From Heterostelium album PN500 (taxonomy: Eukaryota; Evosea; Eumycetozoa; Acytosteliales; Acytosteliaceae): a stretch of DNA of 64,000 bases. Below the pieces are notes generated by a model that worked only from the letters and a program-made list of their open reading frames with translations, was not told where the DNA came from and did no database searches. The translations under genes were made by a program, and so were the position numbers. Within the stretch, counting starts at the first letter, position 1. Each line of letters opens with the position of its first letter. The DNA is taken from the NCBI RefSeq assembly GCF_000004825.1, contig NW_008805085.1, positions 124,001-188,000 on the forward strand, written 5' to 3'. Of this stretch, positions 12,501 to 29,320 are shown piece after piece.

Positions 12501-15500
12501 ATTAACTATATGAACACCGAAGCTGATTATATCCAAATGAAAGCACTTGGTATAAATCCCAAGAATCCAATGAAGCTACTTTCTCCATTTGAATTGCTGC
12601 CACATTTCATTTTGGAATCTGCAAAGTTAGCGGATCCAGTTCTCTCTTCGGTTCACAACTTTTGGAAGAATCCTCCAATGATCACAGTCAGACAAGCCAG
12701 TTTGATGACAGCTGACAATGAAACCAAAGTCAATGCAATCATTGATTATCTGGATTTCACAGAGAATCCTCAATTGATCAATATTGTCGATACAGTCTAC
12801 ACAAAGACTGGTGAAGAGTCCCATTTCAGATCTATGATTGGTGCAGCTTTTGATATTATCTCACGTACCGATATCATTGTCAATCTCTGCCATATGTACA
12901 ACTATGTTTTGACTCCAGATTTTGGTCTGAGACTTCTCATGTTGCACAACAAGGTAAAGAATCAACGATCTTTGGTACTCTCTGGTGACACTGGTGTTGG
13001 AAAAACATTTATTCTCTTGTTCTACTCACTTCTCATCAACGCCAAGAACAATTCACTGCCAGATATCTTTTTGGATTTGATTAATTGTATCAATCTTATT
13101 ATCAAAGACAACGAGCCATTCAAACTCCAAGGATTCAAACATGTCTACATAAAGGATAATCAAGTTCATACAGATGAAGCCAAGATTCTACCCGGTAACA
13201 TCAGTAAAGAGGATATCATCAATTGTTTGAAGCAATTGTGTGACTATGAACCACCTGCTGAGCCGGAACCCCAGCCAACTACACCGGCCAAGAAACCGGC
13301 GGCTGCAGCAGTGCCAGGGGAACCAAAGCCCAATCTTTGTAAGACCAACAAAGAGATGCAGGATCTTGTGTTCAACAAGATGCAGGCTTTCATCACCAAT
13401 ATGCTCAAGTCCTATCCACTGATCAATGTCGTTCCAGACAGTCTGTTGGACAGAATCAACAAGGGTGAGAAGGTAATCCAAGGAAAAGCATCATTGTTTG
13501 AATCGATCTTGGAGATTTGTACAGCCACTTTCAAGAATCTCTTCCACCGTATCATTATGCACCAAAAGTACACCTCCAAGCAATTGAAACAGGATGTACT
13601 AAACTTTGCCAGCAAGGCAGAAGGACTCAGAAAGATCGATAAGAATCTAAAGATGGTTGTCTTTATCGATGAGTTCAATACTAGTCCAACCGATACACTC
13701 TCGCTCATCAATGAAATCTTTATCGATGGAACGGTCGACGGTGAGAATATCATTCCCGACAACATCTTCTGGGTCGGTGCAATGAATCCAGTCAAGATCT
13801 CGGCGAATGCAGTCGATAACACTGGTACTTCGCAGAGTAATCATGCATTCGTTGTCAAACACCCGCCACCCTCAATGGAGCAACTCTTTTTGAACTACGG
13901 TGAATTCACGCTCGAGAATGAAATCCCATTCCTCGAAACACTCTTCCAACTGCGTAACAATATCTGTCTGGACAACGATGCGTCGGAACTGATGGACTTT
14001 ATCATTGCCGGTCAAAAGACAATGAGAGAACTCGAGCAGAGTAGAATCCACGTATCGATTCGTGATATCACCAGAGCCATCGATATGTATCAATTCTTTA
14101 ACAATTCCGAAGTTGGAATCAGTATGTTGTCATGTACTTTCGCCAACTTGAAGCAGAACCCATTGATCTTGCATTGGTTTGCCATCTGTGCATCGATGGG
14201 TATGACCTACTACATTAGAACTGAGCCTGGAAAGTTTAGATTCCGTTTGATCGAAAAGTTCAATGCTCACTACAAAAAGAATGCACCCCATGATTTGAAG
14301 AGTGATTTCGCTGACTTTGAATCAATATTCAAAGCAATCTATAGTAATTTCTGCCATAGAGATTTCATGATCATCCCAGAGGGTATCGCTCTCACAGAAT
14401 CACTCAAACTCAACATCTTCTGTATTACGGTATCGATTAACTCGCGTCAACCAATCTGTATAGTCGGTCCTCCAGGTTGTTCAAAGACTCTCAGTTTCAG
14501 TATTGTCATGAACAACATGAACTCCAAGAAACACAAGATTACAAACAACCAAAACCAATCCCCATGGGCAGCGATGCCAAGTGCAGATCCATTCCGTTAT
14601 CAGAGTACTCCACATACCACCGATGTCGAAATCAAGTCAGTGTTTGAAGGTTCGCTCAAGCGTCAGAAGATCTACGACAAATCCGGTGGTAAGAGTCGTT
14701 GTGTTGTATTCATTGATGAAGCAGGTTTGGTCAATGAAAACGATTCGCCAATGAAGGTGATGCACGACTATCTCGATAAGGTATCGCAAAAGATGGATAA
14801 GAACTCTGTTGATATCTCTGTTATCATCTTGTCCAACAAGGTTTTGGATGCTGCCAAGACCAATCGTATGTTACTCTTGATCCACCCAAGTAACATCACA
14901 GAGAAAGACGAGCGAGCATTGGTTGAAGGTGTTCTCTACAACAATAACTATCTCAACGAGAATCAATCAAAGATTTGCACTGCACTCTGTAAGTCCTACA
15001 GCAAAGCCAATCGATTTACGGTGTCTACCAAACCAAGTCTTTTCCATCAACGTGATTTCGTGTATTTCCTCAGACATCTGGCACGTGGTATCAAGAGCAA
15101 CAACGATACTCTCAGTGCCGAGGTACTCTTGAAGTCTATCGAGAGAAACTTTGGTGGTATTCCTGCCAAGGATTTCAAACAGTTGGCAGGATCGTTCTTT
15201 GAGGAGTTTGAAGCTCATAAAGAACTAAAGATATCACGTGGTAATCTATTGGATCAGGATAATACTATTCAACGTATTAAGGAGTCGCTTTTGGAGACTT
15301 TGGATACCAAGCAAGATCCAAATACAGTTCCATTCCGTTACATGATGATTATTGATCCCACTGAAAATGAATCGTCATTGATGATCCTCAAGGAGCTTGG
15401 AATAGATCCAACAGTGATTAGGGTTGGTGGATTCGAACGTGATACCACAACAGAAGCACTCGTCAATGTGGTATCGCAAATCAAATCAAAGATGGCATCG

Positions 15501-18500
15501 GGTGGAACCGTTGTCCTTGTTAACACTCATCAAATCGATGCTTGTTTCTACGATGTTTTCAATAGATATTTCACTTTGTTGCCAAAACCCGATGGTTCTA
15601 TGCAGTTCATTGCTAACGTATCGTTTGGAACTCATTCTATTTTCTGTCCAGTGCATCCAGAGTTCAAGATCATCGTTCATCTCCCACTCTCTCAGATGCC
15701 ACAGACTCAACTTCCATGGTTGAATCGTTTCGAAAAGTATCAACTCTCCATTGAAACAATGTTGGACTACTACATCAAAGAGAATCATCCAAAGAATATG
15801 GCTCTGTTCAACTCACTCAAAGCCTCTGCCAAGCATTTTGTCGATGAATTCCACAACAAGATCACCAACAAATCGTTGTTATCTGGATTTTCAGAGTCTG
15901 AGACTATCCCATCGTTGATCTATTCGTTTGCAAAGGAAAGTCAAAATGGAATTCTTAAGATCAATCCACACCGTGTTCCAAGTAAAGACCATCCAGTTCC
16001 AGAGGAAACCAGTGAGTTCCGTCAATTCAACTGGAAGTTATTACAAATTGCTCGTCCAGAGAGTATCTTTAACTGCAAGTCTCTTCCACAATCGTATATC
16101 GAGGAGTACCTACTCAGACAAGAGCATTTCAATATCTTGCGTTTCCTCGATCATATCTTCAAGCAAAAGTTCATTCACAAGGATGAAACCATTTCAAACA
16201 AATGGACTTTCTTTACAAGAACCTCTCTTACATTACATCGTTTGAAGGATTCCGAACAGATGGATAAATTCCACAAGACCTTCTTGGAACTTTTAACAAA
16301 GGATCCAAATCAAAAGAATATTCTCAAGATTGTTCAACTTGGATCGTTTAAATCCAGTTTTGAATGCGAGACAACTTTGGACAAGTTTATTAAATCTGAC
16401 GATCTCAAGATTTGCATTGTCATTGCCGATATGTCGCAAGTGAACCAACACCAAATCAATTTCATCATCAACAAATTCAGTGAGCACAACAACTCGAAAC
16501 TCCTGATCACCATTTGCCATTATCCACCAGAGTTTTCACTGTCCAACCAGACAAAACTCAACTCTATCTTTTTGAATGGAATGGAGTATTTCTATGTTGA
16601 TTCTCTCGGACTTCAAATTGATTCTCAACACATGGAGAAATCCGACAATTACATTGACTCTGACATTAGAACGTGGATCGCCAAGGCATACGGTTTGAAG
16701 AATATCCATATCGATCCAATCTCATTGGAATCTACTTTCGAAAAGATGTTCTTCTCACAACTTGCTGAGGTTTCGCAGACCATGAATAGCTTCACCGGCC
16801 CCTATTTAATGTTGTTGCCACCAGACCAAAGAGAATTCTATACGAGAACCGAAAGGAGACAGGCTCTTATCGCTAAGCTCTTTACTGACCACACCACCTG
16901 GTATCAAGAGACCGTTAGAAAGTTCTCTCAGAATTGGAATCAACAGAAGCAATTCAATCAGATTCTCTCGAACATCTCCAACTTGGTACTCTCTGGAAAA
17001 TATGTATATTCATTCATTGATTCCATTAGAAACTCAATGACCTCCTATGTCTATCCAATCGTTGCTCAAATCTTCAAGATCCTAACCAACTATCAATCGT
17101 ATGGACAAGTAGCCAAGATTCCAAGATCCGATGGCACCGCAATAGAACCACTCGAAGAGATGGTCAGACTCTACATCCAGAGTGTCAAAGTTCCAAAGTT
17201 GTCAGAGAGAGTTGAGGTCAGATTTGAACCAGTCACATTGGTCTCACCCGCAGTCAAAAAGAATTCAATGCTTCCACTCTTTGATTCCGTCTCCAATCAA
17301 ATCAAGATTCTTTTCGACTTTACACTCAACAAGAATCCAAATCGTGGAATCGATCATATCCAACAGAAATTCAGTGAAGTAATTGCTTCGCATCCAATTC
17401 ATTTGGTGGTGAACTATATCAACCAAAATGACAATTTGTTCTCTGCTTACTTCACGGATTTCATCACTCGTACTATGAATTTGATTGATGAACGTTGGGT
17501 TCCTTTCATTGGTTTGGTTATCAGAAGTCTTTCGAAACAACGTCTAGATTCAATCCTTCATTTGACGGTTGCCAATCATTTCTACTCCAACACAATCAAC
17601 TATATCAAGAATCTAGTCGCTCCTCTGCTCAACCTGGAATGTGACGAAAACATTCTCCAATTGCTAAAGGATCGTGAGAAAGAGATTGTCACTGAAAAGC
17701 AGGCAAAGTCAACCGTTTCCTTTATTGCAATTAGTATTCTTGCCAAGCATATCCGTGAGACCGATGTGAATGATGCCGATCTCCAATCGAGAACTACCAA
17801 TTGGTGCACTGTTGTACGTGAAATTCTCAATAGAATTCCGATTGAAAAGATCGTCCAGATTCGTTCCAACAAGGTAGAATACTATTCATCGGTTTGCTAT
17901 ATCTATTTGATGTTCAATATTGCCATTGACATTGCAATGAAACCAGATGATACGGTAGAACCACTGTTGAAGCAACTCTACACTGTCTGTGGCAAAGTAA
18001 AATATGATGCCGCTGACTGTTTCGATGTGATAGCCAGACAATTCCATCTCCTCAGTGAATCACTCACCAACCAGAAACTTCCGTTGATTAATACCTCGTG
18101 CTTCCTCGATATCATTGAACCATTCGTTCATTTCAATATCGCCAATTTGGGTAAATTCATATTGATATGCAATCATGATCCCAAGTTTGACTACCCCTTC
18201 ATCAAGAATCTTCCAATTGGTTGGTTCACATTCTTTATCTCCAACAAATTTGCCATCTATAACAAGGATTATATTAAATTCACCTCTGACTATCTCAAGG
18301 AACTCAAGATAACCACAGTAAGTAATCCTATTCTAAGTGGAGCTCTCTCGTCTGCTGCCTCTCCAACCGACAATATACTTTCGTTTATCGGTGTCACCAG
18401 AGATCAATTCAATACACAATTCAAAAAGAATTGTAACTTGATTACTATCATGTACTATGTATTCTTGGATCTACTGAAACAAGAGCAGCACCCAACCAAC

Positions 18501-21500
18501 GATCTCATTGTCCAATACAATAAGTTACTGGTAGTTGGTGATATAGTCCCAAAGATTAAGCAGTGGGCATATATCACATGTCTGTTGGATAAGTTGATTA
18601 CCATGCTCAATACTTCCGACAATATTCACGATGACCTTGTCAATACACACAAGACTCTCAAGGATGTCATTTTCTCACTGCTCAAAGTTAATGATGCCGA
18701 CACTATCGAAGTAAAGACCAACAAGAGAATGAGTCAGATCTATATTCTTTTCAATATCAAATCATACCAAAAGCTTTCGGATATCATGAAATCGCAAGAA
18801 ATTCTATCGGCAATTGGAATGGATGATAATTGTCACATTAAACAAGAGCTCACTGTGAAAGAATCAACCATTTTTTCATTCGTTATAGATGCCTCTACCA
18901 AGGATGGCGCCACCTACAAAGAGCTCAAGACTGCACTGGATGACTCTTCCAATGACTTGCTCAATGCTTTGTTGGCCAAAGATACAACTCCAAGACAATC
19001 TGGATTCATTAGGATGTCTTTGATTCTTATTGCCTACCAATACTATATCGAAGCTAAACCAATGAACTTCATTAGAGACATCTCTCGCGCAGGAACTGCA
19101 TTGTCTAGACAAATTGGATTGGATCCATATCGTCCATATCTAGACAAGATCATTCTGGGTGCTTTCGATCCTAAAACTAGATTTGGTGAAACACTTATGA
19201 GAGATGCAAACAAGACACATGAATCACATTCAAAGGCTCAACTTCTTATCAATCTTTTGGCTATTTCCGTTGGATCTTCCAATAACAATTACTTGTATCA
19301 TCTAACCAATGACTACAAGCAGGTGATCGGTAGATATTTCCCAGCATCCGACAATTACACTCTCATTGACTGTGGATTGAGATACTTTGACAATGGTGAT
19401 TTCAAAATGGTGACTTCATGTATGGAAGGCGACATTGTCAACAAATATATGATTACAACTACCTCATGGGGTGCTGTAGCATGGACCACCAGTATAACTG
19501 ATCAAACCGGTCTCGTTTACTTCACAGACCCACATATCCACTTTGCAAACTATGTAAATCCAAAAACAATCAGTGCTCTTACAGACTATGTGTCAGATCG
19601 TTCATTGACCACATTCAATGAGTTTAGCAACGCTGATCATGGAACACTCAAGGTGGAACCTGGACATTTCGTTTCAGAGTTTATCTATGCACTCTGGGAT
19701 GAAGGTTACTCCAATCCACAGCCAGCAATGAGAGGCAAATTCGATACCAAGGATCAAGTCATCGCCTATGAAAAGTATCTTACTGAACTGATTAATAAGA
19801 TAAAGGCTAATTATAATCAGATTTTACTCAAGCGATTCAAGACCATTCTCGACCAATCTCCAATACTCCGTCAAGTCAAGAAGGTTAGAGATGATTTGGC
19901 TACTACCTTTATATCGCCAATCATTGAGTACAAGAATGTTCATGAACTCATTTCTTCAGACAATCAACTGCTCACATTCTTCTATAACAATCTTTCGATG
20001 ATTTGCGTATCATTGCATTTTAATGACCTTGTTAAATTCATCCATATGTTTTTCAAGTACTTCACCAGAAGACTTCCAAAGGAGTACGAGAATCTCACAG
20101 TTCCCGACTGTATCAAGTACCTGGAAGATAATAAATTGGAAACCGACGAGGATATATCTACTGTAAAGACTGTTTGGAACAGTGCAAAAGAGGCTTGGAA
20201 CAAAATCTTGGAGCATATGAAATCACTGGAGGGTGGATGTGCAGCAAGACCCGATTTCGAAAAACAAATCAGCAACATCGATGATAACATCTTGTTATCT
20301 GGAATACTTAGTAGCAGTGAACTTCAAAACGATGGATTGATCATTAACCTCATCAACAATTGGATGGATAATACACAAGCAAAGGCAATCAATCTAAGAT
20401 CACAAGTTAGAATGACACCAATGTATAGTGAAATCATAGAAGGTGTAAACCAAGGCATTAAACAAGATTTCGGTGATATCAACTTTGAAATTGGCCACGA
20501 GAATTTCTTCTTGATAGGTACCACATTTACTGTCAAAGACTTCCAAAACTTCATGGTCAAGTCTGTCCTCCAATACCAGAGCTTTGATCGTTCACAATTC
20601 AAACCGAATATCTCTGACATTGAAAGAAAGCTCGTTTCTCAATTTGTTTCTGGAAAGATCACTGGAGGCAAACAATTGGCTCAGTATGCCGTTGATTTCC
20701 CATATCTCAACAGCGAAGCTCCAAATCCAGGTCTCGCCAATCAACAGGAAAACAATAACAACAATATATTCTCCAAGACCAACTTGATTCCAGAGTCAAT
20801 CAAGGAGTTGATTGAAGTTAACAAAAAGTTGGATGATGTATTCAATGAATCATCTAATATTGAACCTCAATTCAATCGTCTATGTTTCAAATTCCAAGCG
20901 GAGGAACTTGAAGTTCTCTGTAGATATCTCATGTCGTTGACACTTCGTATCAACCAAAACTACACCAAGGGAGTAACCAAAATTGAGATGTCCCATTCAA
21001 TCATTGACATTGGTGAGGAACTTCTTTTGAAAGCAACCATTCCCGATTCGATTAAATCGCTCTTCCAGAAGGCAAATATCTCCAGCCTCAAGTTCTTCAA
21101 TCAAAGATTCATCAATGTGTACCTCAGCTTTGGATATCTCTACTCGAACTGTATCGAAGAACCATGCAAGTACGAAGCCACTTTTATTGAATTCTTTGAC
21201 AACATGCGAAACAATCTACTCTCTGAGGCGAAGGAATCGAATAGCTACCTCAAATCGATTGAATACCTCCATGAAATCATTGAAAGATTGTCATCTACCA
21301 AATCACAGGAAGCTCTCAAGACTCCAAACATTGATACCCCGCTCATCCATCACTTTAAGACATTCCTCCAAGATCTCATTCACCCGATCGTATCGACAAT
21401 CTATCCAACTATCCAATCGATGGTTTTAGATAAGATTCCAATTACCTACTACCCCTACTTTATGCGTACCATTCACGATGTTCTCTCGAATCTCAAGATC

Positions 21501-23990
21501 ATCCACAAAGAGAGTAACTCCAATGCCGGCGAGTACAGAGAGTATCACAGACTTGACGATGCTCCAAAGCCACAAGAAGAGACTCCAAGAGAAACAGAAC
21601 CAACTCCTGAAGAGGAAGAGGAAGAGGAGGTACCAGTAGATGATGAAGATGATACCTATGGTGCAAACAACAAGAATGCAAATGAAGACTTTGGTGACCA
21701 ACAACAACAACAAAACGATTTTGTTGATGATGACAATAACAACACCCAGAAGGAGAGATTCAATCGTCCAATTAAACCTGTTGCCAAATGCTCCTACTTC
21801 CACACCATTTTGAATTGGATCAGATTCAAACAAGAGAATACCAAGATTTCGCAAATCAAGGATGAAGATCTCATCATCCAGAGATTCAAGAAAGACTATG
21901 GTGTTGCTAAAGTTAGTAAGGATGTCATCGTGTGTCACAAACAAGTCGTCGAGTACTCATCAAAAGTTCACCAATGACTGCAAGGCTAGTACAGCAATTG
22001 AAATAGATGTTGAGAAACTCTACAGAGCATTGGGAGATATCATGACCCATGGTGGTAAAGACCCATACAATGTATCGATGTGCATGTATCAGACCATCCA
22101 AACATTGTCAAGAATGGATCCAAGCTATCATACTTTCAACCTCCTTAGAGGAAAGTTGCACAATATCTGTCAGAAATGTGATAAACCAATGGACAATGGT
22201 TTCTATGAATACTTTTCATTTGAAGATAACTTACCACTTGAATCGCCCACCAACATTGTCGAGCTATTTAAACAAAACTATCTCTATAAAATGGATTTGT
22301 AAGTATTGATAAATAACCAAATATATTTTTATTAAAAACTAACCTGCAAATCCATCTAGACAAAGCTCTATTTACAAGTGTAAAGATTGTGGATGTGATA
22401 GAGATCCAATAGTTAAAATAGTTGAAGAACCAGAATATATCTTTATCTACATCGAAAGACAGGTTTCCAAAGATAAAGTTAAATATCCAGTTGATTTCGA
22501 TGGTAAACAAATTGAATTTTCAAAGTATTTCAGTACTGAAAAGGAAATTAAATATTCTCTGCACTCTGTGATTGTAAGTAGAAAAAAAGTTAACTGTTTA
22601 TTATATTTTAGAGCAATACTAATATTTTATTGTAAAAATCAATTTATAGTGCCATGAAGATGATCCAGAGACTAAAGGATATTACTCTATTCAATTGAAG
22701 CAACAGAATGGTTATCTAAGATGTACATCAAAGATCACATTTGTTGATGATGAGGATATCAAACAATTGATCGAAGAAAACTCGGTGCTCTTTATCTATT
22801 CCAAGAATGTTTACTCACAAAAGGTTGATGAAACTACAAAGATACCAACTAGACTCAGATTGTCAATCGGTCAAAATGGTGCCACTGAACAGGTACTCCC
22901 CACAAAGACAAGCTCATCTCCTATGCCATCGCCACAATTTACTTCACCTACCCCGGTAATACCAACCCCAAGTTCTTCTCCAATTGCATCCACATCTGCT
23001 CCACAAACAACTGGTCCAACCACCTTTGCTCAACCCACAACCAGTCCAACCAAGTCTGTTCCACCAGCAACTGGTCCAACCACCTTTGCTCAATCCACGA
23101 CCAGTCCAATCAAAACTAATCCACAAACAACTAGTACAACAACAACAACTGCATCTGCTCCAACAACTAGTCCAACCACATCTACTGTAACCACACCTCC
23201 AACTACTCCATCTCATATCAATACAAAATATGTAGATTCATTCAGTAGTGTAAATTCAATAGCAGCTTTCAGCTTTGCCGGAGAGTACCAATCCAAGGCC
23301 AACAGTCCAGCTGTCAATGAACCAGTACATAACGAACCTTTCAATGCCAACAGTCCAGCTGTCAAAGAACCAGTACATAAAGAACCTTCCAATGTGAAAT
23401 CCAATGTTAACCCATCTTCACAAAAATCGATTCTTAACCAAACCACTAGCATCACAGCCTCTCAGATGTCAAGTAAAACGGTTTTCAAATCTAAATCGGT
23501 AATCTCTGATGTTGCAACAAACGACTCATTTTTGGACTGGGTTAGCCATATGGAGGACTTTAGACCAGAAGTCAAAACACTGATTTTGAATGCTTTACAA
23601 TCCAATGATATCAAGACATTCTCAATTGCCATCACCCTTGACGATATTGTTGCTCAGCTCATTGCAGATGCCGGTGTAAAAGCTATCCCAATCAAAACAT
23701 TTAGATCGAAACTCGCTGAAGTCAAACTAAAGAGACCAGATTTCGTTTCAGTCAACTCTGTGTTTACCAATGAAGAATTCCCCCATTGGCTCAGACAAGT
23801 AGGTCTACATCCGAGTGACGTAGAGAGTACCATATATATACTCCAAGAGAATGAGATCTTCACATTCAACGGTGCATCCACCAACAAAGATGAATTGGAA
23901 TCAACTGGTCTACCAAAAACAATTTGTTTATTCCTTAAAAGACAATTAGAGGAAATCGAAAACCAACAACTCAATTCAACAATACAATAA
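6562..23990 (+). CDS. Giant RNF213/mysterin-like AAA+ protein with C-terminal pseudo-USP and SAM-like domains
   Basis: Eleven exons: 6562-6576, 6666-6838, 6985-7725, 7798-8134, 8230-8347, 8425-8879, 8963-9340, 9422-9984, 10070-22298, 22360-22573, 22650-23990; about 5,520 residues. The first exon has only five codons (MSHKN). Three P-loops are visible: GNSGTGKS (about 1516), GDTGVGKT (about 1899, Walker B VVFIDEFN about 2124) and GPPGCSKT (about 2393, Walker B VVFIDEAGL about 2472 followed by NDSPMKVMHDYL). The last two pairs are the signature of the active AAA units of RNF213, a dynein-like ubiquitin ligase of lipid droplets and pathogen coats. No RING is found. Instead, residues about 4860-5090 look like a USP deubiquitinase: CQKC and CKDC zinc-ribbon pairs, SLHSVICHEDD, and KGYYSIQL where USPs have GHYxA, so the catalytic His seems replaced by Tyr. 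Two SAM-like modules end the protein. Frame changes by one base near 21950-21975 (see findings). Strong on family, moderate on USP-like activity loss. Confidence 0.85.
7268..7430 (+). repeat. Asn-rich low-complexity insert in the RNF213-like N-terminus
   Basis: A run of ACA/AAT/AAC codons encodes a Thr-rich then Asn-rich segment typical of dictyostelid simple-sequence protein inserts, between two otherwise ordinary coding blocks. Confidence 0.8.
23001..23120 (+). repeat. Two 60-bp tandem repeats (20-residue period) in the linker of the RNF213-like protein
   Basis: CTGGTCCAACCACCTTTGCT occurs at 23011 and again at 23071, a period of 60 bases. The encoded Thr/Pro-rich unit contains TGPTTFAQ-TTSP. 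It lies between the USP-like and SAM-like parts and is probably a flexible linker. Confidence 0.85.
23301..23396 (+). repeat. Two 48-bp tandem repeats (16-residue period), NSPAVxEPVHxEP
   Basis: The unit at 23301-23348 is repeated at 23349-23396 with a handful of substitutions (NEPVHNEP against KEPVHKEP). In-frame duplication within the linker before the SAM-like modules; the near-identity suggests it is recent. Confidence 0.9.
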
Positions 23991-24166
23991 ATAAATTAAT
24001 AAATAATCATAAAACAATCAATAAATAGATTAAATTTATAAAAAATAAACAATTAAATTAAATAAATAGTAATAAAATAAAAATTAAACTTCAATAAACT
24101 TTTGTTGTTTTATTGTTTAACTTTTGTTTAGTTCTTTATACACGGTTGAGAATGTTTATTTAGAGT

Positions 24167-24387
24167 TTAATGACAAGTGCATGGATCGCATTTACAAGAT
24201 GTACACTTGCAGGCGGCTGGCTTTGATCCAGCTGGTTGTTCTTCTTTGCCACAGTTACAATCCTTACATTGGCAATCAGTTCCGCATTTGCAATGGTGAG
24301 TCTAGTAATATTATATTAATAATAATAAAGATATATTGTTAGATATTAAAGAAAGCTAAATTATAATTATAATTGTATATCTACCAT
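24167..24387 (-). CDS. Metallothionein-like Cys-rich protein, 45 residues
   Basis: Reverse strand: an ATG at 24385-24387, an 83-base intron 24302-24384 (GTAGAT...TACTAG), then exon 24167-24301 ending in TAA. The protein has 12 Cys in 45 residues, arranged as two clusters of three CxC motifs: CKCGTDCQCKDCNC, a 13-residue Cys-free spacer rich in Lys/Pro/Ala, and CKCTSCKCDPCTC. This two-domain layout, and in particular the second cluster, resembles plant type 1 metallothioneins, which bind Zn, Cd or Cu through thiolates in the cytosol. The frame is open only in this register and codon use is that of a real gene. The start is inferred: the exon itself has no ATG in frame, and splicing from the upstream ATG gives M-THHCKCG. 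A cDNA would settle the 5' end; the Cys-rich exon itself is convincing. Confidence 0.8.
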
Positions 24388-24893
24388 TTTTGTTTAATTA
24401 TATTTCAATTTATAAATTGGATAAAGTCTAAAAAACAATAATAGAATGTATGGTTAAATACCTATTCAACTTCACCAAAAAAAAACAAATTTTTAATTTA
24501 ATTTTTATTTTATTTTTATCTAATCACCAAATTTGGTAAAAAAATCCCAGATTTGTTAAATTTCAATAATTCAAAAAAAAAAAAAATAATAAATATGTGA
24601 TAGGTATCGGGTTATTCAACACTTTACTAATTTCTGTTATAATTTAAAAAGTAATATAAAAATGATTAAAAAAATGGTTCATCTTTCTAAATCGTAATAT
24701 AAAAATAAAATGCTATTGTTTATTTGTTTTTAATTTGTTTTCATCATTCGTAACAGTAGTGTGTTTGTTGTTGTGGTATTTATTTTAAATTTTTAATGAA
24801 TGAATGCATAGACATAACATTAACAAATACTTAACACGTTGAGTGATGTGCTTTGTTGATATATATTATTTAAATTTCAATATATTATTATTG
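24388..24893. other. Intergenic spacer, AT-rich
   Basis: Promoter of the metallothionein-like gene and 3' region of the next minus-strand gene. Long A/T runs (24577-24590); no other gene seen. Confidence 0.5.
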
Positions 24894-25374
24894 TCAATCA
24901 AAATCAATAGGTACACTGCTGTTGGTTTTCAAACAACCAATTGAACTTAAATATGCGTTGTGGCTTTTTTCAAAATTCTCATATATGATTTGTGCTTTGT
25001 CTGAAGGTAGCTGTTTAAATAGAAATTGTCTGAGTCTGAGCATAAAGTCTGTAGTGACAATATGCGCGTATTAGTAATGCAATACATTGTCCATTCAATA
25101 AAACCTAATTACCTTGATTCAAATCTCTTTTATGAGTTGCTGGTGATCTACTATTATTTAGTGAACCAAATGCCGATGAGAGCATCGAAAATATATTTTG
25201 TTGTGGCTGTTGTTGTTGTTGTTGGTTGTGTTGTGAGCTCTCTCCAACTAACATTGGATATTTATTTAATTCTGTAAAAAACTCTTGTTCATTCTATAAT
25301 ATTATTTATTATACTGTTTATTAATAACATATTCATCAATAACAAAAACAATAAACTATTCAAATATATACCAT
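24894..25374 (-). CDS. Orphan 112-residue Gln-containing protein, three exons
   Basis: I do not recognise this protein. On the reverse strand I read an ATG-only coding exon (25372-25374), intron 25294-25371, exon 25113-25293, intron 25049-25112 and exon 24894-25048 with stop TGA. The total is 339 coding bases in one frame. The product begins MNEQEFFTELNKYPMLVGES, has a six-Gln run and PQQNIFSMLSSAFGSL, and a conserved-looking charged C-terminal helix region (FMLRLRQFLFKQLPSDKAQ). No signal peptide or membrane segment is visible. Support comes from phase-consistent consensus splice sites and from coding-like composition rising out of AT-rich flanks; the function is unknown. Confidence 0.6.
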
Positions 25375-25661
25375 TTTTCTGTATATTATATATCTTTTAA
25401 ATAAATAATGAACAAATTTAGTAATTAATAATAAAAAAATGGTTTTTTTTTTTTTTTTCAAAATTGAAAAACCCAACCAAATTAATAAACATTGACGATA
25501 TGTGCGACTTTAGTTGGAAATCTTTCATATGAATAAATAACAACTTTAATAATGATGGAGTGATTCGATTAATAATAAATCAAAGAGTTTCTAATAGCTT
25601 TACAGACAGTTATTAATTAAAATTCCTTATTCTTTATTATTAGAGAACTATTTTTTTATTA

Positions 25662-29039
<3,378 letters not shown>

Positions 29040-29320
29040 TTATTATTATTAATTAATAAAAATTAGATATATATATATAAAATAAAACTTAATTTATATT
29101 GAAATGTTTATAAAATAATAATAATAATAATTGATTGATTTCAATCTTAATCATTAAAATAATAAAACAAATATATTTTAAAAAGATCTTCAAATATATT
29201 TCATTCCATTGTTGAAATTTTAAAAAATAAAAACTAATATCCTTTTCTTGAACAGTTTAACTGTTTACAAATAAATGTGTGTTGATAGTTTATTATCCTA
29301 ATTAATTAATTAAAATCAAA

